This document shows, in pieces, positions 19,502-28,365 of a stretch of DNA of 64,000 nt. The DNA comes from Oxalobacteraceae bacterium (lineage in GTDB: Bacteria > Pseudomonadota > Gammaproteobacteria > Burkholderiales > Burkholderiaceae_D), in contig JAIXXN010000035.1 in the NCBI GenBank assembly GCA_027490725.1, positions 28,628-92,627 of the forward strand, given 5' to 3'. The notes under the pieces are model-generated. The model worked only from the letters and a program-made list of their open reading frames with translations, searched no databases and was not told the origin of the DNA. Each line of letters starts with the position of its first letter. Position 1 is the stretch's first letter. The position numbers were made by a program, and so were the translations under genes.

Positions 19502-20365
19502 ATGTCCCGCCGTAGCCCCGCCAACCAGAACAAGACGCCAGAACAGATCGCTCAGGCCCGGATCGCCGCCCAGCTGGCGGCCGACGTACTGACCATGATC
19601 GCCCCGCACATCCGTGCCGGCGTCAGCACGGCCTATCTGGACCGCCTGTGCAATGAATACATCGTCAATGTGCAGCAGGCGATTCCAGCCAACGTTGGCT
19701 ATGGTGGCTTCCCGGCCACCGTGTGCAGCTCGGTCAACCACGTGGTCTGCCATGGCATTCCGTCGGAACAGCAGATCCTCAAGGACGGCGACATCATCAA
19801 CATCGATGTCGCCGTGATCAAGGATGGCTGGTTCGGTGACACCAGCCGCATGTACTACGTGGGCGAGCCGTCCAAGGCAGCGCGCAAGCTGGTGGAAACC
19901 ACCTACGCCGCAATGTGGGCCGGTATCCGTGCCGTCAAACCGCGCGCCACACTGGGCGACGTCGGTTTCGCGATCCAGACTGTGGCCGAGAAAGCCGGTT
20001 ACAGCGTGGTACTCGATTACTGCGGCCATGGCATCGGCACCATCTATCACGATGATCCGCAAGTGGCGCACTACGGCCGCCCCGGTCAGGGCGTGGTACT
20101 CAAGCCGGGTATGCTGTTTACCATCGAGCCGATGATCAATGCCGGTAAAGCAGCAACCCGCGAACTGGCCGATGGCTGGACGGTGGAGACGCGCGACAAA
20201 TCCTTGTCGGCACAGTGGGAACACATGGTGCTGGTGACGGACACCGGCTTCGAGGTGCTGACGCTGGCTCCGGGCGAAACCGGCGCCAAGGCGCAGATTC
20301 CGAACCCCGTGCCGGCCGCTGCTGAACCAGTAGTGGCTGCAGCCGCAGCGCCTAGCGCAGGCTGA
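19502..20365 (+). CDS. map: Type I methionine aminopeptidase
   Basis: Removes N-terminal Met from new proteins. The 287 residues include the pita-bread metal site. INIDVAVIKDGWFGDTSRMY (about residues 100-119) supplies the two Asp ligands. CGHGIGTIYHDDPQVAHYG (about 174-192) supplies the His, LFTIEPM the next Glu, and QWEHMVLVT the last Glu. The usual FHEEP element reads YHDDP, a conservative change. The C-terminus has a Pro/Ala-rich extension of about 20 residues beyond the normal end. Its last 14 bp overlap the 3' end of the convergent barstar gene. It is not next to rpsB, so it may be a second Map paralogue. Confidence 0.92.
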   Translation: MSRRSPANQNKTPEQIAQARIAAQLAADVLTMIAPHIRAGVSTAYLDRLCNEYIVNVQQAIPANVGYGGFPATVCSSVNHVVCHGIPSEQQILKDGDIINIDVAVIKDGWFGDTSRMYYVGEPSKAARKLVETTYAAMWAGIRAVKPRATLGDVGFAIQTVAEKAGYSVVLDYCGHGIGTIYHDDPQVAHYGRPGQGVVLKPGMLFTIEPMINAGKAATRELADGWTVETRDKSLSAQWEHMVLVTDTGFEVLTLAPGETGAKAQIPNPVPAAAEPVVAAAAAPSAG

Positions 20366-20678
20366 GTTTCAGGGCTGGCTTCTCGCCGTAGTCGTCATAA
20401 CGTTCGTTGATGCCAGCCACGCAATAAGCCACTTCTTCCAGAATCTCGGGCACCGCAGCCTGCATGGCGGCGCTGTCCTTGATGACGATGTCCAGCAGTT
20501 CGTTCGGCTTTAGACGGAACTTGCTCATATTGTCGTCATCGCGCAGATAGCTCAGACAATCTACCCACGCATCCATGCTGTTGCTGTAGCTGTCGGGAAA
20601 ACCCAGTGCGGCCTTGCAGGCGGCGTGGAAGCTGGCGCTGTCGGTAATCGCAGCGCCATTCAGTTCGGCAGTAGCCAT
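20352..20678 (-). CDS. Barstar-family ribonuclease inhibitor, orphan
   Basis: A 108-residue protein with the barstar pattern: LNGAAITDSASFHAACKAALG (about residues 6-26) then FPDSYSNSMDAWVDCLSYLR (about 27-46), the region that binds barnase-type nucleases. I chose the ATG at 20678, not 20708, because it sits 1 bp after the exbD stop. Barstars bind and block secreted ribonucleases of the barnase fold. No ribonuclease gene is adjacent. It is the last gene after exbB-exbD and overlaps map tail-to-tail by 14 bp. Its partner may be elsewhere, or it may protect against nucleases from competitors (inference). Confidence 0.82.
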   Translation of the reverse strand: MATAELNGAAITDSASFHAACKAALGFPDSYSNSMDAWVDCLSYLRDDDNMSKFRLKPNELLDIVIKDSAAMQAAVPEILEEVAYCVAGINERYDDYGEKPALKLSLR

Positions 20679-20679
20679 A

Positions 20680-21102
20680 TTATTTCTCTTTCTTGGGGGC
20701 AGTAACAAACCCCAGTTTGGTTAAGCCCTGCTGCTGCGCTGCCGCCATCACCTGCGCCACCACTTCGTAACGGGTATTTTTGTCGGCGCGCAGTTGCAGC
20801 TCCGGTTGTGGCGCCAGCGTCGCCGCCTGCTGCAAGCGCTGTTCCAGCGCCGCCGCATCGACCGGCTCGTTATTCCAGTAAATCTGTCCCTTGCCATCGA
20901 TGGCCAGCAGCACGCTGGCGGCCTGCTGAGCACTGGCGGCCGCATTCGCCACCGGCAGATCGAGCTTGACGGCGTTGCTGAGCATCGGTGCACTCAGAAT
21001 GAAAATCACCAGTAGCACCAGCATCACATCGACCATCGGCGTGACGTTGATATCGGCCATCGGGCCGGGATTGCGGTGCTGATTGAATGCGCCGAAGCTC
21101 AT
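20680..21102 (-). CDS. exbD: ExbD/TolR-family biopolymer transport protein
   Basis: A 140-residue inner-membrane protein with one N-terminal helix. The hallmark PMADINVTPMVDVMLVLLVI (about residues 14-33) contains the essential membrane Asp of ExbD/TolR. The rest is periplasmic. It works with ExbB to pass proton-motive force to TonB. GGAG lies 7 bp before the ATG, and it follows exbB by 9 bp. TonB itself is at 50.6 kb and a TonB-dependent receptor at 56-58 kb. TolR cannot be fully excluded, but no tolA, tolB or pal is nearby. Confidence 0.9.
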   Translation of the reverse strand: MSFGAFNQHRNPGPMADINVTPMVDVMLVLLVIFILSAPMLSNAVKLDLPVANAAASAQQAASVLLAIDGKGQIYWNNEPVDAAALEQRLQQAATLAPQPELQLRADKNTRYEVVAQVMAAAQQQGLTKLGFVTAPKKEK

Positions 21103-21111
21103 CTTGCGCTC

Positions 21112-21777
21112 CTAGTCCGGGCTGCGGGTCAGATAGGCTTGCAGGTCGTAGGCAAAGGCGTCCAGTTCGGCCAGTGTGAGCCGGTTGACGCGGTTAAAAC
21201 CGTTATACGCCAGCACGGCAGGAATCGCCACGGTCAGCCCAATCGCCGTCATGATCAGCGCTTCGCCGACCGGACCGGCGACTTTATCAATCTGCACCGT
21301 GCCATGCGCCGACACATTGGCCAGCGCATGGTAAATGCCCCACACAGTGCCCAGCAGGCCAACGAACGGTGCGGTGGCGCCGATCGACGCCAGCAGCGTC
21401 AAGCCGCTTTCCAGCTTGCTAGTGGCCGACTGGATACGATCACGCAGTACCCGGGTCAGCTGCGCGGCCGGCGCCAGTGCGCTGCCTAGCGTGCTGCGGC
21501 CCGCCGCCTGCTGCAAGGCGGCGCTGTGCTGTGCTAGCGGTGCGTAAATCTGTTCGGGGTCGGCAGCGTTCAGCGCGGCCACAGCGTCGGCCAGCGTCGG
21601 CGCCAGCCAGAATTGCTGCAGCGCTGGCGCGCTGCGCCGGATGCGCCACGCGGCCAGCGCTTTGGACAGAATGAAAAACCAGCTCACCAGCGACATCGCC
21701 AGCAACACCAGTGCCACCGCGTGGCTAATGGCATCGCCCTGTTCCCAGTAACTGGCCAGGGTGAAGTGATTATTCAT
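21112..21777 (-). CDS. exbB: ExbB/TolQ-family proton channel protein
   Basis: A 221-residue member of the MotA/TolQ/ExbB family with three membrane helices: about residues 18-40, then GATAPFVGLLGTVWGIYHAL (about 133-152) and GEALIMTAIGLTVAIPAVLAYN (about 171-192). These motifs line the proton path. It forms the motor complex with ExbD downstream. It is 9 bp downstream of dapB, so it may share dapB transcription, although the functions are unrelated. Confidence 0.9.
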   Translation of the reverse strand: MNNHFTLASYWEQGDAISHAVALVLLAMSLVSWFFILSKALAAWRIRRSAPALQQFWLAPTLADAVAALNAADPEQIYAPLAQHSAALQQAAGRSTLGSALAPAAQLTRVLRDRIQSATSKLESGLTLLASIGATAPFVGLLGTVWGIYHALANVSAHGTVQIDKVAGPVGEALIMTAIGLTVAIPAVLAYNGFNRVNRLTLAELDAFAYDLQAYLTRSPD

Positions 21778-21786
21778 GGTTATGGC

Positions 21787-22596
21787 TTATCCGTTCAGCG
21801 CCAGCACGTCAAACATGTCGTACAGGCCGGTGCTCTTGTCGGCCAGGAAGCGGCAGGCACGTAGCGAACCGTGCGCGTAGGTGACGCGGCTACTGGATTT
21901 GTGGCTGATTTCGATGCGCTCGCCGATGCCGGCAAACAGCACGGTATGATCGCCGACGATATCGCCGCCACGGATGGTGGCAAAGCCGATCGAGGACGGA
22001 TCACGTTCGCCCGTCACGCCTTCGCGGGCGTACACGGCGCAGTCTTTCAGGTCGCGGCCCAGCGCATCGGCCAGTACCTCGCCCATTTTCAGCGCGGTGC
22101 CGGACGGTGCATCGACTTTGTGACGGTGGTGCGCTTCGATGACTTCGATGTCATAGCCGGTCGACAGGGCCTTGGCAGCCTGCTCCAGCAGCTTCAGGGT
22201 GACGTTGACGCCAACGCTGAAATTCGGCGAGAACACGATGGCGGTTTTCTTGGCCGCTGCGGCAATCGCTGCCTTGCCTGCTGCGTCGAAACCGGTGGTG
22301 CCGATCACCATCTTGATGCCATGTTCGGCGCAGTAAGCCAGATGTTCCAGCGTGCCTTCCGGACGGGTGAAATCAATCAGAAACTGCGCACCGGCCAGAC
22401 CTTGTGCCAGGTCGGCAGCCACGCTCACGCCGGCCGGCTGGCCGAGGAAAGCAGCAGCATCGCTACCGATATTGGCGCCACCGGCGCGATCAAGTGCCCC
22501 GGCCAGACGCGCATCGGGCGCGGCCTGCACGGCTTCGATCAGGATCCGGCCCATGCGGCCACCAGCGCCAGCGATGGCGATATTCATGTCAGTCAT
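21787..22596 (-). CDS. dapB: 4-hydroxy-tetrahydrodipicolinate reductase
   Basis: Lysine and diaminopimelate pathway enzyme, 269 residues. It has the nucleotide-binding [11 protein letters not shown] (about residues 6-16), [10 protein letters not shown], the active-site region [20 protein letters not shown] (about 154-173) and the C-terminal [20 protein letters not shown] lies 5 bp before the ATG. It follows bamE by 17 bp, the order seen in many betaproteobacteria (bamE-dapB divergent from fur). Confidence 0.96.
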   Translation of the reverse strand: MTDMNIAIAGAGGRMGRILIEAVQAAPDARLAGALDRAGGANIGSDAAAFLGQPAGVSVAADLAQGLAGAQFLIDFTRPEGTLEHLAYCAEHGIKMVIGTTGFDAAGKAAIAAAAKKTAIVFSPNFSVGVNVTLKLLEQAAKALSTGYDIEVIEAHHRHKVDAPSGTALKMGEVLADALGRDLKDCAVYAREGVTGERDPSSIGFATIRGGDIVGDHTVLFAGIGERIEISHKSSSRVTYAHGSLRACRFLADKSTGLYDMFDVLALNG

Positions 22597-22613
22597 GCTT
22601 TCCTCGTTACCTG

Positions 22614-23207
22614 TTACTTATCGGACTTGGCGTCCTGCTTGCTTTGCGGCGCCGGGCCGGCAATCCGTGCGATGTATTCTTTTTCGGTCGGCAGATTGCC
22701 GCCTTCCCAGCGCTCGACACGGCCTTCCTTGTTGAAGAACACAATCACGCGGCTGGTGGTCAGTTCGCCGTTACCTTTGGCCATGCGGAACGGATAGTCC
22801 CAGCGGCTGCCGTGGAAAGGATCTTCCAGCAGCGCGGTGCCAAAGATGAAGCGTACCTGATCGCGGGTCATACCCGCCTTCAGCTGGGCCAGCATTTCTT
22901 CCGAAACGAAGTTGCCCTGCTGAATATCTGGACGGTAGGGCGAGAAGAACCACATGAACTTCTGCAGCTGGGTAATGGTGGTGGTTTGCGCACCCTTGTT
23001 GGCGTCGAGCGTGACGCCAGCGTCCTTGACCTCGGTCGATTTCTCGCCCAGCGTGGTTTTGGTGGCGCAGCCGGCCAGCGCCAGCGCGACGCACACAGCA
23101 CCGGCCAGCAAGGGCAGACGGCCAGTAGAACGGGACGGGGTGGAATGCAACTGCGACTGCAACTTAGACTGCAACTTGGTCGGCAATTTAGCCTGGGTGA
23201 CGCGCAT
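22614..23207 (-). CDS. bamE: BamE (SmpA/OmlA) outer-membrane assembly lipoprotein
   Basis: Lipoprotein of the BAM complex, 197 residues from the ATG at 23207; GAGGA sits 7 bp upstream. The hydrophobic signal core ends in LAGC (about residue 45), unusually late because of a polar N-terminal extension of about 28 residues rich in Lys, Gln and Ser. That extension is coded by four degenerate 12-bp repeats at about 23138-23185. The mature protein has the SmpA/OmlA fold: [20 protein letters not shown] (about 95-115), [22 protein letters not shown] and [16 protein letters not shown]. Divergent fur begins 270 bp away. Confidence 0.93.
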   Translation of the reverse strand: MRVTQAKLPTKLQSKLQSQLHSTPSRSTGRLPLLAGAVCVALALAGCATKTTLGEKSTEVKDAGVTLDANKGAQTTTITQLQKFMWFFSPYRPDIQQGNFVSEEMLAQLKAGMTRDQVRFIFGTALLEDPFHGSRWDYPFRMAKGNGELTTSRVIVFFNKEGRVERWEGGNLPTEKEYIARIAGPAPQSKQDAKSDK

Positions 23208-23336
23208 GGTTGTCCTCAATCGGTTCGAGCGGAAGTGCCGAAAAACGCTATATCATAATGCACATGGTACAAGATGGGGCTGCCCGGGCACACTTTGCGC
23301 AGGCATTATCCACCAATTCTCCTAGTATGTCCTTGT

Positions 23337-23366
23337 TTTATATGACTTAAATGTAAAACATTGCAA
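23337..23366 (-). promoter_or_regulatory. Candidate sigma-70 promoter of bamE
   Basis: On the minus strand, TTGCAA - 18 bp - TATAAA (4/6 and 5/6 matches) lies about 130 bp before the bamE start in the bamE-fur intergenic region. Nothing better is seen in this gap. Confidence 0.3.
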
Positions 23367-23476
23367 ATTCTGCCAAGTGCTTGCGCACACGCTGCCGCGA
23401 CGATGCTGCAACGCGCGCCGGAGTACGTTAAACTGTCGCCTCACCGGCATCAACCACCCACAGTCAGAGTCTCCAC

Positions 23477-23905
23477 ATGAGCAACAATCCGAACGATCTG
23501 AAGGCCAGCGGCCTGAAAGCCACGCTGCCACGCCTGAAAATTCTGGACATCTTCCAGAACAGCGACGTACGCCACCTGACTGCCGAGGATGTCTATAAGA
23601 TCTTACTGGCTGAAAATATGGATGTCGGTCTGGCCACCGTCTACCGCGTGCTGACCCAGTTCGAACAGGCCGGCCTGCTCAATCGCAACCACTTCGAAAC
23701 GGGCAAGGCCATTTTCGAACTCAACGAAGGTTCGCACCACGACCATCTGGTCTGCCTCGATTGTGGCCGCGTGGAAGAATTCTTCGACGAAGAAATCGAA
23801 GTGCGCCAGCAAGTCATCGCCCAGGAGCGCGGCTTCAAAATCGCCGAGCATGCACTGGCGATCTACGGTAACTGCACCAAGACCGTCTGCCCGCACCGCA
23901 ACTAG
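23477..23905 (+). CDS. fur: Ferric uptake regulator Fur
   Basis: Iron-responsive repressor, 142 residues. The winged-helix domain includes [20 protein letters not shown] (about residues 13-32), [20 protein letters not shown] (about 37-56) and [13 protein letters not shown]. The metal-binding, dimerisation part has [18 protein letters not shown] (about 86-103) with the CxxC pair. A second Cys lies near the C-terminus in [10 protein letters not shown]. It is the likely regulator of the Fur boxes at 50.26 and 50.33 kb. It is divergent from bamE and ends in a strong bidirectional terminator. Confidence 0.97.
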   Translation: MSNNPNDLKASGLKATLPRLKILDIFQNSDVRHLTAEDVYKILLAENMDVGLATVYRVLTQFEQAGLLNRNHFETGKAIFELNEGSHHDHLVCLDCGRVEEFFDEEIEVRQQVIAQERGFKIAEHALAIYGNCTKTVCPHRN

Positions 23906-23935
23906 GCGCGGCGCCGCTCCGGCACACCCCATGAA

Positions 23936-23962
23936 AACGGCGCTCCTGGAGCGCCGTTTTTC
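23936..23962. terminator. Bidirectional terminator between fur and hrcA
   Basis: AACGGCGC / GCGCCGTT stem (extended by TCC/GGA over a tiny loop) followed by TTTTTC on the plus strand and preceded by AAAA, which acts as a T-run for the minus strand. It serves fur and the convergent hrcA. Confidence 0.85.
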
Positions 23963-24979
23963 TTATTGCTGGCTGAGCGCGTTCGACAGCAGCTTGGCCG
24001 TAATATCGACAATCGGAATCACCCGCTCGTAGGCCATGCGGGTCGGGCCGATCACCCCCAGCGTGCCAACGATCTTGCCGTGCGCCGTGTAGGGCGCCGT
24101 CACCACACTCATTTCATCCATCGGCACCAGACTCGATTCGCCGCCGATGTAGATCTGCACGCCGCTGGCCTTGCTCGACACATCAAGCAACTGCATCAGG
24201 CCGGTCTTCTGCTCGAACATATCGAACATCTGCCGCAACGAACTCATATTCGAGGACAGATCGCTGACCGACAGCAGATTGCGTTCGCCGGAAATCACCA
24301 TATCGTCGGAATCGTCGGCCATCGCTTCGCTGCCCACCGCCACGGCAGCCTGCATCAGCCGGCCCATATCGTCGCGCAACTGGCGCACTTCGCCCTGCAG
24401 GCGGCGCCGCACCTCATCGAAGGCCAGCCCGCCGTAATTCTGGTTGATGTAATTGGCCGACTGCACCAGCTGGGCCGGGCTGTAATCGACGTCGGTCAGC
24501 AGCAAACGGTTCTGCACATCGCCACCGGGCGCCACAATCACCAGCAGAATGCGCTTCTCGCCTAGGCGCAGGAATTCGATATGCTGGAACACCGATTCGC
24601 GCCGCGGGCTCAGCACCACGCCGGCAAACTGCGACAGCGAGGACAGCATCTGCGCCGCGTTACTGATCATTTTCTGCGGTTGCGGCGCCTGCAGCCGCAT
24701 ATGCCCTTCCACCGCATGCTCGTCGAGATGCTGCACGGTGAGCAGGGTATCGACGAAGATCCGGTAGCCACGCGGCGTGGGTACCCGCCCCGCCGAGGTG
24801 TGGGGGCTGGCCACATAACCAAGTTCTTCCAGATCGGCCATGATATTGCGGATGGTGGCCGGAGACAGATCCAGTCCGGAAAATTTGGACAGAGCGCGCG
24901 AACCGACCGGCTGGCCGTCCGCAATATAGCGCTCCACCAGAGCTTTGAGCAAAGTTTGCGCGCGGGGTTCGAGTTGCAT
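23963..24979 (-). CDS. hrcA: Heat-shock repressor HrcA
   Basis: Repressor of groE/dnaK-type genes through CIRCE operators, 338 residues. I take the ATG at 24979, giving [19 protein letters not shown], the usual HrcA beginning; the longer frame upstream has no family match. The winged helix has [20 protein letters not shown] (about residues 24-43) and [20 protein letters not shown] (about 47-66). The C-terminal part ([41 protein letters not shown]) is the typical end. No CIRCE element was seen directly upstream, and no dnaK, grpE or groE is in the window. Confidence 0.94.
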   Translation of the reverse strand: MQLEPRAQTLLKALVERYIADGQPVGSRALSKFSGLDLSPATIRNIMADLEELGYVASPHTSAGRVPTPRGYRIFVDTLLTVQHLDEHAVEGHMRLQAPQPQKMISNAAQMLSSLSQFAGVVLSPRRESVFQHIEFLRLGEKRILLVIVAPGGDVQNRLLLTDVDYSPAQLVQSANYINQNYGGLAFDEVRRRLQGEVRQLRDDMGRLMQAAVAVGSEAMADDSDDMVISGERNLLSVSDLSSNMSSLRQMFDMFEQKTGLMQLLDVSSKASGVQIYIGGESSLVPMDEMSVVTAPYTAHGKIVGTLGVIGPTRMAYERVIPIVDITAKLLSNALSQQ

Positions 24980-25205
24980 GATGAGTCGTTCGTGTAAGGC
25001 TGCTACAGCAAGGTTAGGCCAGTTTCTACCGGCGAGGTATGGCGAGGATTTGCAACGCCGCAGGACGATTTTTTCGAGCGCTAGACCGCCGACACGAATA
25101 AATCTGTGCTTCCCTATAATTTTACTGGGCGTTTTCTGCCAAATTTCTAAGCCATTTCTCTCTATTATGCACCGATGACCGACCGGCTGGGTATGCGGCG
25201 TGGCA

Positions 25206-25910
25206 TCAATGCTGCATCTGGCCCTGTACCCAGTGCACCAGCTCATTCAGATCCTGACAAACCGCATCCGGCTGCACCCCTTCCAGTGACGCCGCTGTGA
25301 CGTCGCTGCGGCGCATCCATACGGCGCGCATACCGGCCCGCTGGGCACCTTGCACATCGAGGCGCAGATCGTCGCCCACATACACGGCGTGCGCCGGATC
25401 CACCCCCAGTTCGGCACAGGCGGCATGGAAGATGGCCGGATCCGGCTTGGCGCGGCCAAACCGGCTGGCCGCCAGATTGACCTTGAAATGCTGGTGCAAA
25501 CCGATCACGCCCAGATCGGCGTTGCCATTGGTGACCACCCCCAGCGGCAGCAATGCCTGCAGGGTGGCCAGTCCCGGCACCACATCGGCATACGGCGTGA
25601 CGGCATTGCGGCAATCGGCAAAATGCGCCATCGCCCCCTCCAGATGGCTCAGATCGCTGCCGATTTCTTGCAGCGCCTGCTCCAGCGCCACGCGCCGTAA
25701 CTGGTACAGATCGACGATCAGCTCCGGCTGGCGCTCCAGCAGCGCCATGCGCCGGCTGCGCAGTTCGGCGATGCTGTAGCGCTCGGTTAGCTGCGGCACC
25801 CGCTGTGCCAGCCAGTCATGCCAGCTCTGTTCGGCAGTGGCGATGACGGGCGCAATCGGCCAGAGAGTATCGTCGAGATCAAATAGCAGAGCGTGCGGGC
25901 GGCGTGTCAT
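25206..25910 (-). CDS. HAD-superfamily hydrolase
   Basis: A 234-residue haloacid-dehalogenase-like phosphatase. All four HAD motifs are present: [10 protein letters not shown] (nucleophile Asp, about residues 9-18), VVTNGN (motif II), KPDPAIF (motif III Lys) and [14 protein letters not shown] (motif IV). The ATG at 25910 ([11 protein letters not shown]) is preferred; the longer frame would use a TTG. Substrate is unknown: members act on phosphoglycolate, nucleotides or sugar phosphates. It is upstream of hrcA in the same direction, 226 bp away. Confidence 0.88.
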   Translation of the reverse strand: MTRRPHALLFDLDDTLWPIAPVIATAEQSWHDWLAQRVPQLTERYSIAELRSRRMALLERQPELIVDLYQLRRVALEQALQEIGSDLSHLEGAMAHFADCRNAVTPYADVVPGLATLQALLPLGVVTNGNADLGVIGLHQHFKVNLAASRFGRAKPDPAIFHAACAELGVDPAHAVYVGDDLRLDVQGAQRAGMRAVWMRRSDVTAASLEGVQPDAVCQDLNELVHWVQGQMQH

Positions 25911-26043
25911 GGTGGCAGGGGCAGAATACAAACCAGCTATTGTCGCACCAATTGCGCGCTGCGACCGGCCTTCCCCCTAAAGCAAGCTCAGCCAAACAGT
26001 GCGCAGCCGTGGTAAATTAACTGATTACCTCTGTGGAGTTGCC

Positions 26044-27510
26044 GTGTCCGGATCCGCCCTGCCCCGCCCTTTGCCCCGCCGCCTGTCAGGCCGCTGGTGC
26101 GTCCTGCGCACGTCCCTGCTGGCCACGCCAGCGATGCTGGCCTTGCTGAGCGGCTGCGCCAGCTTTAGCCCTGCGAGCACCACGCCCGACTTCAGCTCCT
26201 ACGTGGTGCTGGGCGAAAACGCGCAGGCCGTGGCGCGCGTCCTGATCGATGCGCCCGCCTGCCCGGCGCTGCAGATCGACCAGCGCAGCGTCGCCATGCG
26301 GGTGCGCTCGCCAGCCGCCAGCGTGCCGCTACGTCCCACCGTTTCACCCGTCGCCAGTTCCAAACCCTCGGTGTTCCCCCTGCTGACCTGCGAAGCCGAA
26401 CTGCCGCCGGCCGGCAGTTACCGCAGTGCCAGCGTGCTGGGGCGCGCCCTGCCCGTGCAGCACGCCGCGCCGCAACGCATCGTGGTGCTGGGCGACACCG
26501 GTTGCCGGCTGGCCGACCACAGCAAGAGTTATCAGGCCTGCAATGACACAGCCGCCTACCCATTTGCCCGCATCGCCGCCGCAGCCGCTGCCTGGCAGCC
26601 GGATCTGGTGATCCACGTGGGCGACTATCACTACCGCGAAAATGCCTGCCCGCCCGGTAACGCCGGTTGCGCCGGCAGCCCCTGGGGCTATGGCTGGGAC
26701 GTCTGGCAGGCCGATTTCTTCGCCCCCGGCGCCAGGCTGCTGCAGGCGGCGCCGTGGATTATGGCGCGTGGCAACCATGAAAACTGCAGCCGCGCCGGGC
26801 AGGGTTACTGGCGCTGGCTGGATCCGCGCCCCCTGCTGGCGCAGCGCGATTGCGACCTGGCCGCCAATGACGCCATCGGCAACTATAGCCCGCCCTACGC
26901 CGTGCCAATCGGTCAGGACACCCAGTTGCTGGTGATCGACAGCGCCAGCACCAGCTGGCGCGGCTTCAAGCCGGATAGTCCGGGCTGGCAGCAGTACCGC
27001 GACACCTACCGTCAGCTGGCCGCTCTGGCCGCGCAGGCGCCGCGTAATCTGGCCATCGTGCACCACCCGATACTCGGCATGGGCGCTGATCGCAAGAGCG
27101 ATGGCAGCATTGAACTACTCAAGGGCGATGCCGGCCTGCAGCAAGCCTTTGGCTCGCTTAACCCGCTCTACCTGCCCGACAACATCCAGACCCTGCTGTC
27201 CGGCCACGTACACCTGTGGCAGCAGATGAGCTTTTCCAGCGCCCACCCGAACCAGTTCGTCTCCGGCTTTTCCGGCACCGCCGAAGACCTGGTGCCGCTG
27301 CCGGAACGCCTGCCGGATGGCGCCACCCCGGCTGCCGGCGCGGTGGTTGAAGCGTTCAGCCACTGGGTCGACGGCTTTGGCTACATGACCATGGAGCGCC
27401 AGGGCGCCGACCAGTGGCAGGTACAGATTCACGACCTGCAAGGTCAGATCCGCAACCGCTGCCAGATCACGGGGCGCCACTCGCGCTGCGAGATCGCGCA
27501 GGTCAAATAG
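26044..27510 (+). CDS. Lipoprotein metallophosphoesterase
   Basis: A 488-residue calcineurin-like phosphoesterase. The GTG at 26044 is chosen because GGAG lies 5 bp upstream. The N-terminus then has Arg residues, a hydrophobic stretch and LSGC (Cys at about residue 39), so the protein is lipid-anchored. The five metallophosphatase motifs are all visible in order: VVLGDTG, HVGDYHYRE, ARGNHENC, VHHPILG and LSGHVHLWQ. Several Cys pairs (CRLADHSKSYQAC, CPPGNAGC) fit a periplasmic location with disulfides. Natural substrates may be phosphate esters or nucleotides; this is not resolvable. Two small lipoprotein genes follow in the same direction. Confidence 0.85.
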   Translation: MSGSALPRPLPRRLSGRWCVLRTSLLATPAMLALLSGCASFSPASTTPDFSSYVVLGENAQAVARVLIDAPACPALQIDQRSVAMRVRSPAASVPLRPTVSPVASSKPSVFPLLTCEAELPPAGSYRSASVLGRALPVQHAAPQRIVVLGDTGCRLADHSKSYQACNDTAAYPFARIAAAAAAWQPDLVIHVGDYHYRENACPPGNAGCAGSPWGYGWDVWQADFFAPGARLLQAAPWIMARGNHENCSRAGQGYWRWLDPRPLLAQRDCDLAANDAIGNYSPPYAVPIGQDTQLLVIDSASTSWRGFKPDSPGWQQYRDTYRQLAALAAQAPRNLAIVHHPILGMGADRKSDGSIELLKGDAGLQQAFGSLNPLYLPDNIQTLLSGHVHLWQQMSFSSAHPNQFVSGFSGTAEDLVPLPERLPDGATPAAGAVVEAFSHWVDGFGYMTMERQGADQWQVQIHDLQGQIRNRCQITGRHSRCEIAQVK

Positions 27511-27702
27511 GCTGGCAGCGCGGCGCGAGCGCGCCGGTGTCACAGGCTGTTACATCGGTGAGTGCGCCAGCCGTTAGCAAATGCACTAAAATACGGGCGA
27601 TTCCGTGTAAGATGCCCACCGACGCCTGATCGGCACCGTCTTCCTTACTGGTCACCGCTCACGGCGACCGTTGCGGCCCCCTTTCGTTTTGGAGAAGAGT
27701 TT

Positions 27703-28308
27703 ATGAAAAGTTTGTATCAGCGTGCAGGCCTGGCCCTGCTGTGCGGCGCGATGTTCGCAGGCTGCGGCGGCGGTGGCGGTAGTCTGGCCCTGAGCGGCAG
27801 CATTGCGGGTCTGAACAAACCGGATCTGGTTCTCATTAATGCCAAGAATGGCGAACTGCTGCCGATCAGCTCCGGTCAGGTCAGCTTCGTGTTCACCAAG
27901 CTGGTGGCGCCCGATGAAGTGTTCGACGTCCAGATCTCGAAACAGCCCACCGGCGCCAAGTGCAGCCCGGTCGGCACCACCAATACCGGCAAAGCCAGCG
28001 TCTACACGGCCTACTCGGTGCAATTTACCTGCGTCACCAACCCGTACACCCTGGGCGGCACGGTCACCGGTCTGGACACCAAAGGTCTGGTCCTGACCAA
28101 CGGCTCCGACACCGTCAGCATCCTGCCACCAGCCGTCGCCGGTGCCAGTGTTAAATTCACCTTCCCGACCATGGTAGCGGACGGTTCGCCGTACGGCGTG
28201 ACCATCCTGACCCAGCCTAAAGACACCAGCAAAGTCTGCACGCTGAGCAACGCCGTCGGCAATATGCCATCGGGCGACTACAGCGGCATCAGCGTCACCT
28301 GCCAATAA
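27703..28308 (+). CDS. Lipoprotein with two repeated beta-rich modules
   Basis: A 201-residue lipoprotein. GGAGAAG precedes the ATG at 27703, and the signal ends FAGC followed by a Gly-rich linker (GGGGG). The mature protein contains two related modules, each opening with a G.(I/V).GL....LVL.N phrase (SGSIAGLNKPDLVLINAKNG and GGTVTGLDTKGLVLTNGSD) and ending near a Cys. The next gene is a paralogue. I know no characterised function. Similar phrases occur in cell-surface proteins of betaproteobacteria, which suggests an extracytoplasmic Ig-like or beta-sandwich role. Spacing of 57 bp to the next gene suggests one transcript. Confidence 0.75.
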   Translation: MKSLYQRAGLALLCGAMFAGCGGGGGSLALSGSIAGLNKPDLVLINAKNGELLPISSGQVSFVFTKLVAPDEVFDVQISKQPTGAKCSPVGTTNTGKASVYTAYSVQFTCVTNPYTLGGTVTGLDTKGLVLTNGSDTVSILPPAVAGASVKFTFPTMVADGSPYGVTILTQPKDTSKVCTLSNAVGNMPSGDYSGISVTCQ

Positions 28309-28365
28309 TACGGGCCAGGCCGCTCACGACGCGGCCGCCCTTTCCTGTCTGATCTGGAGCACTAC

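Noticed and set aside
24980..25205. CIRCE element controlling hrcA
   Set aside because: No TTAGCACTC-N9-GAGTGCTAA-like sequence could be found in the upstream gap.
25911..25931. Longer start for the HAD hydrolase
   Set aside because: It would need a TTG start without a ribosome site, and the added residues have no family support.
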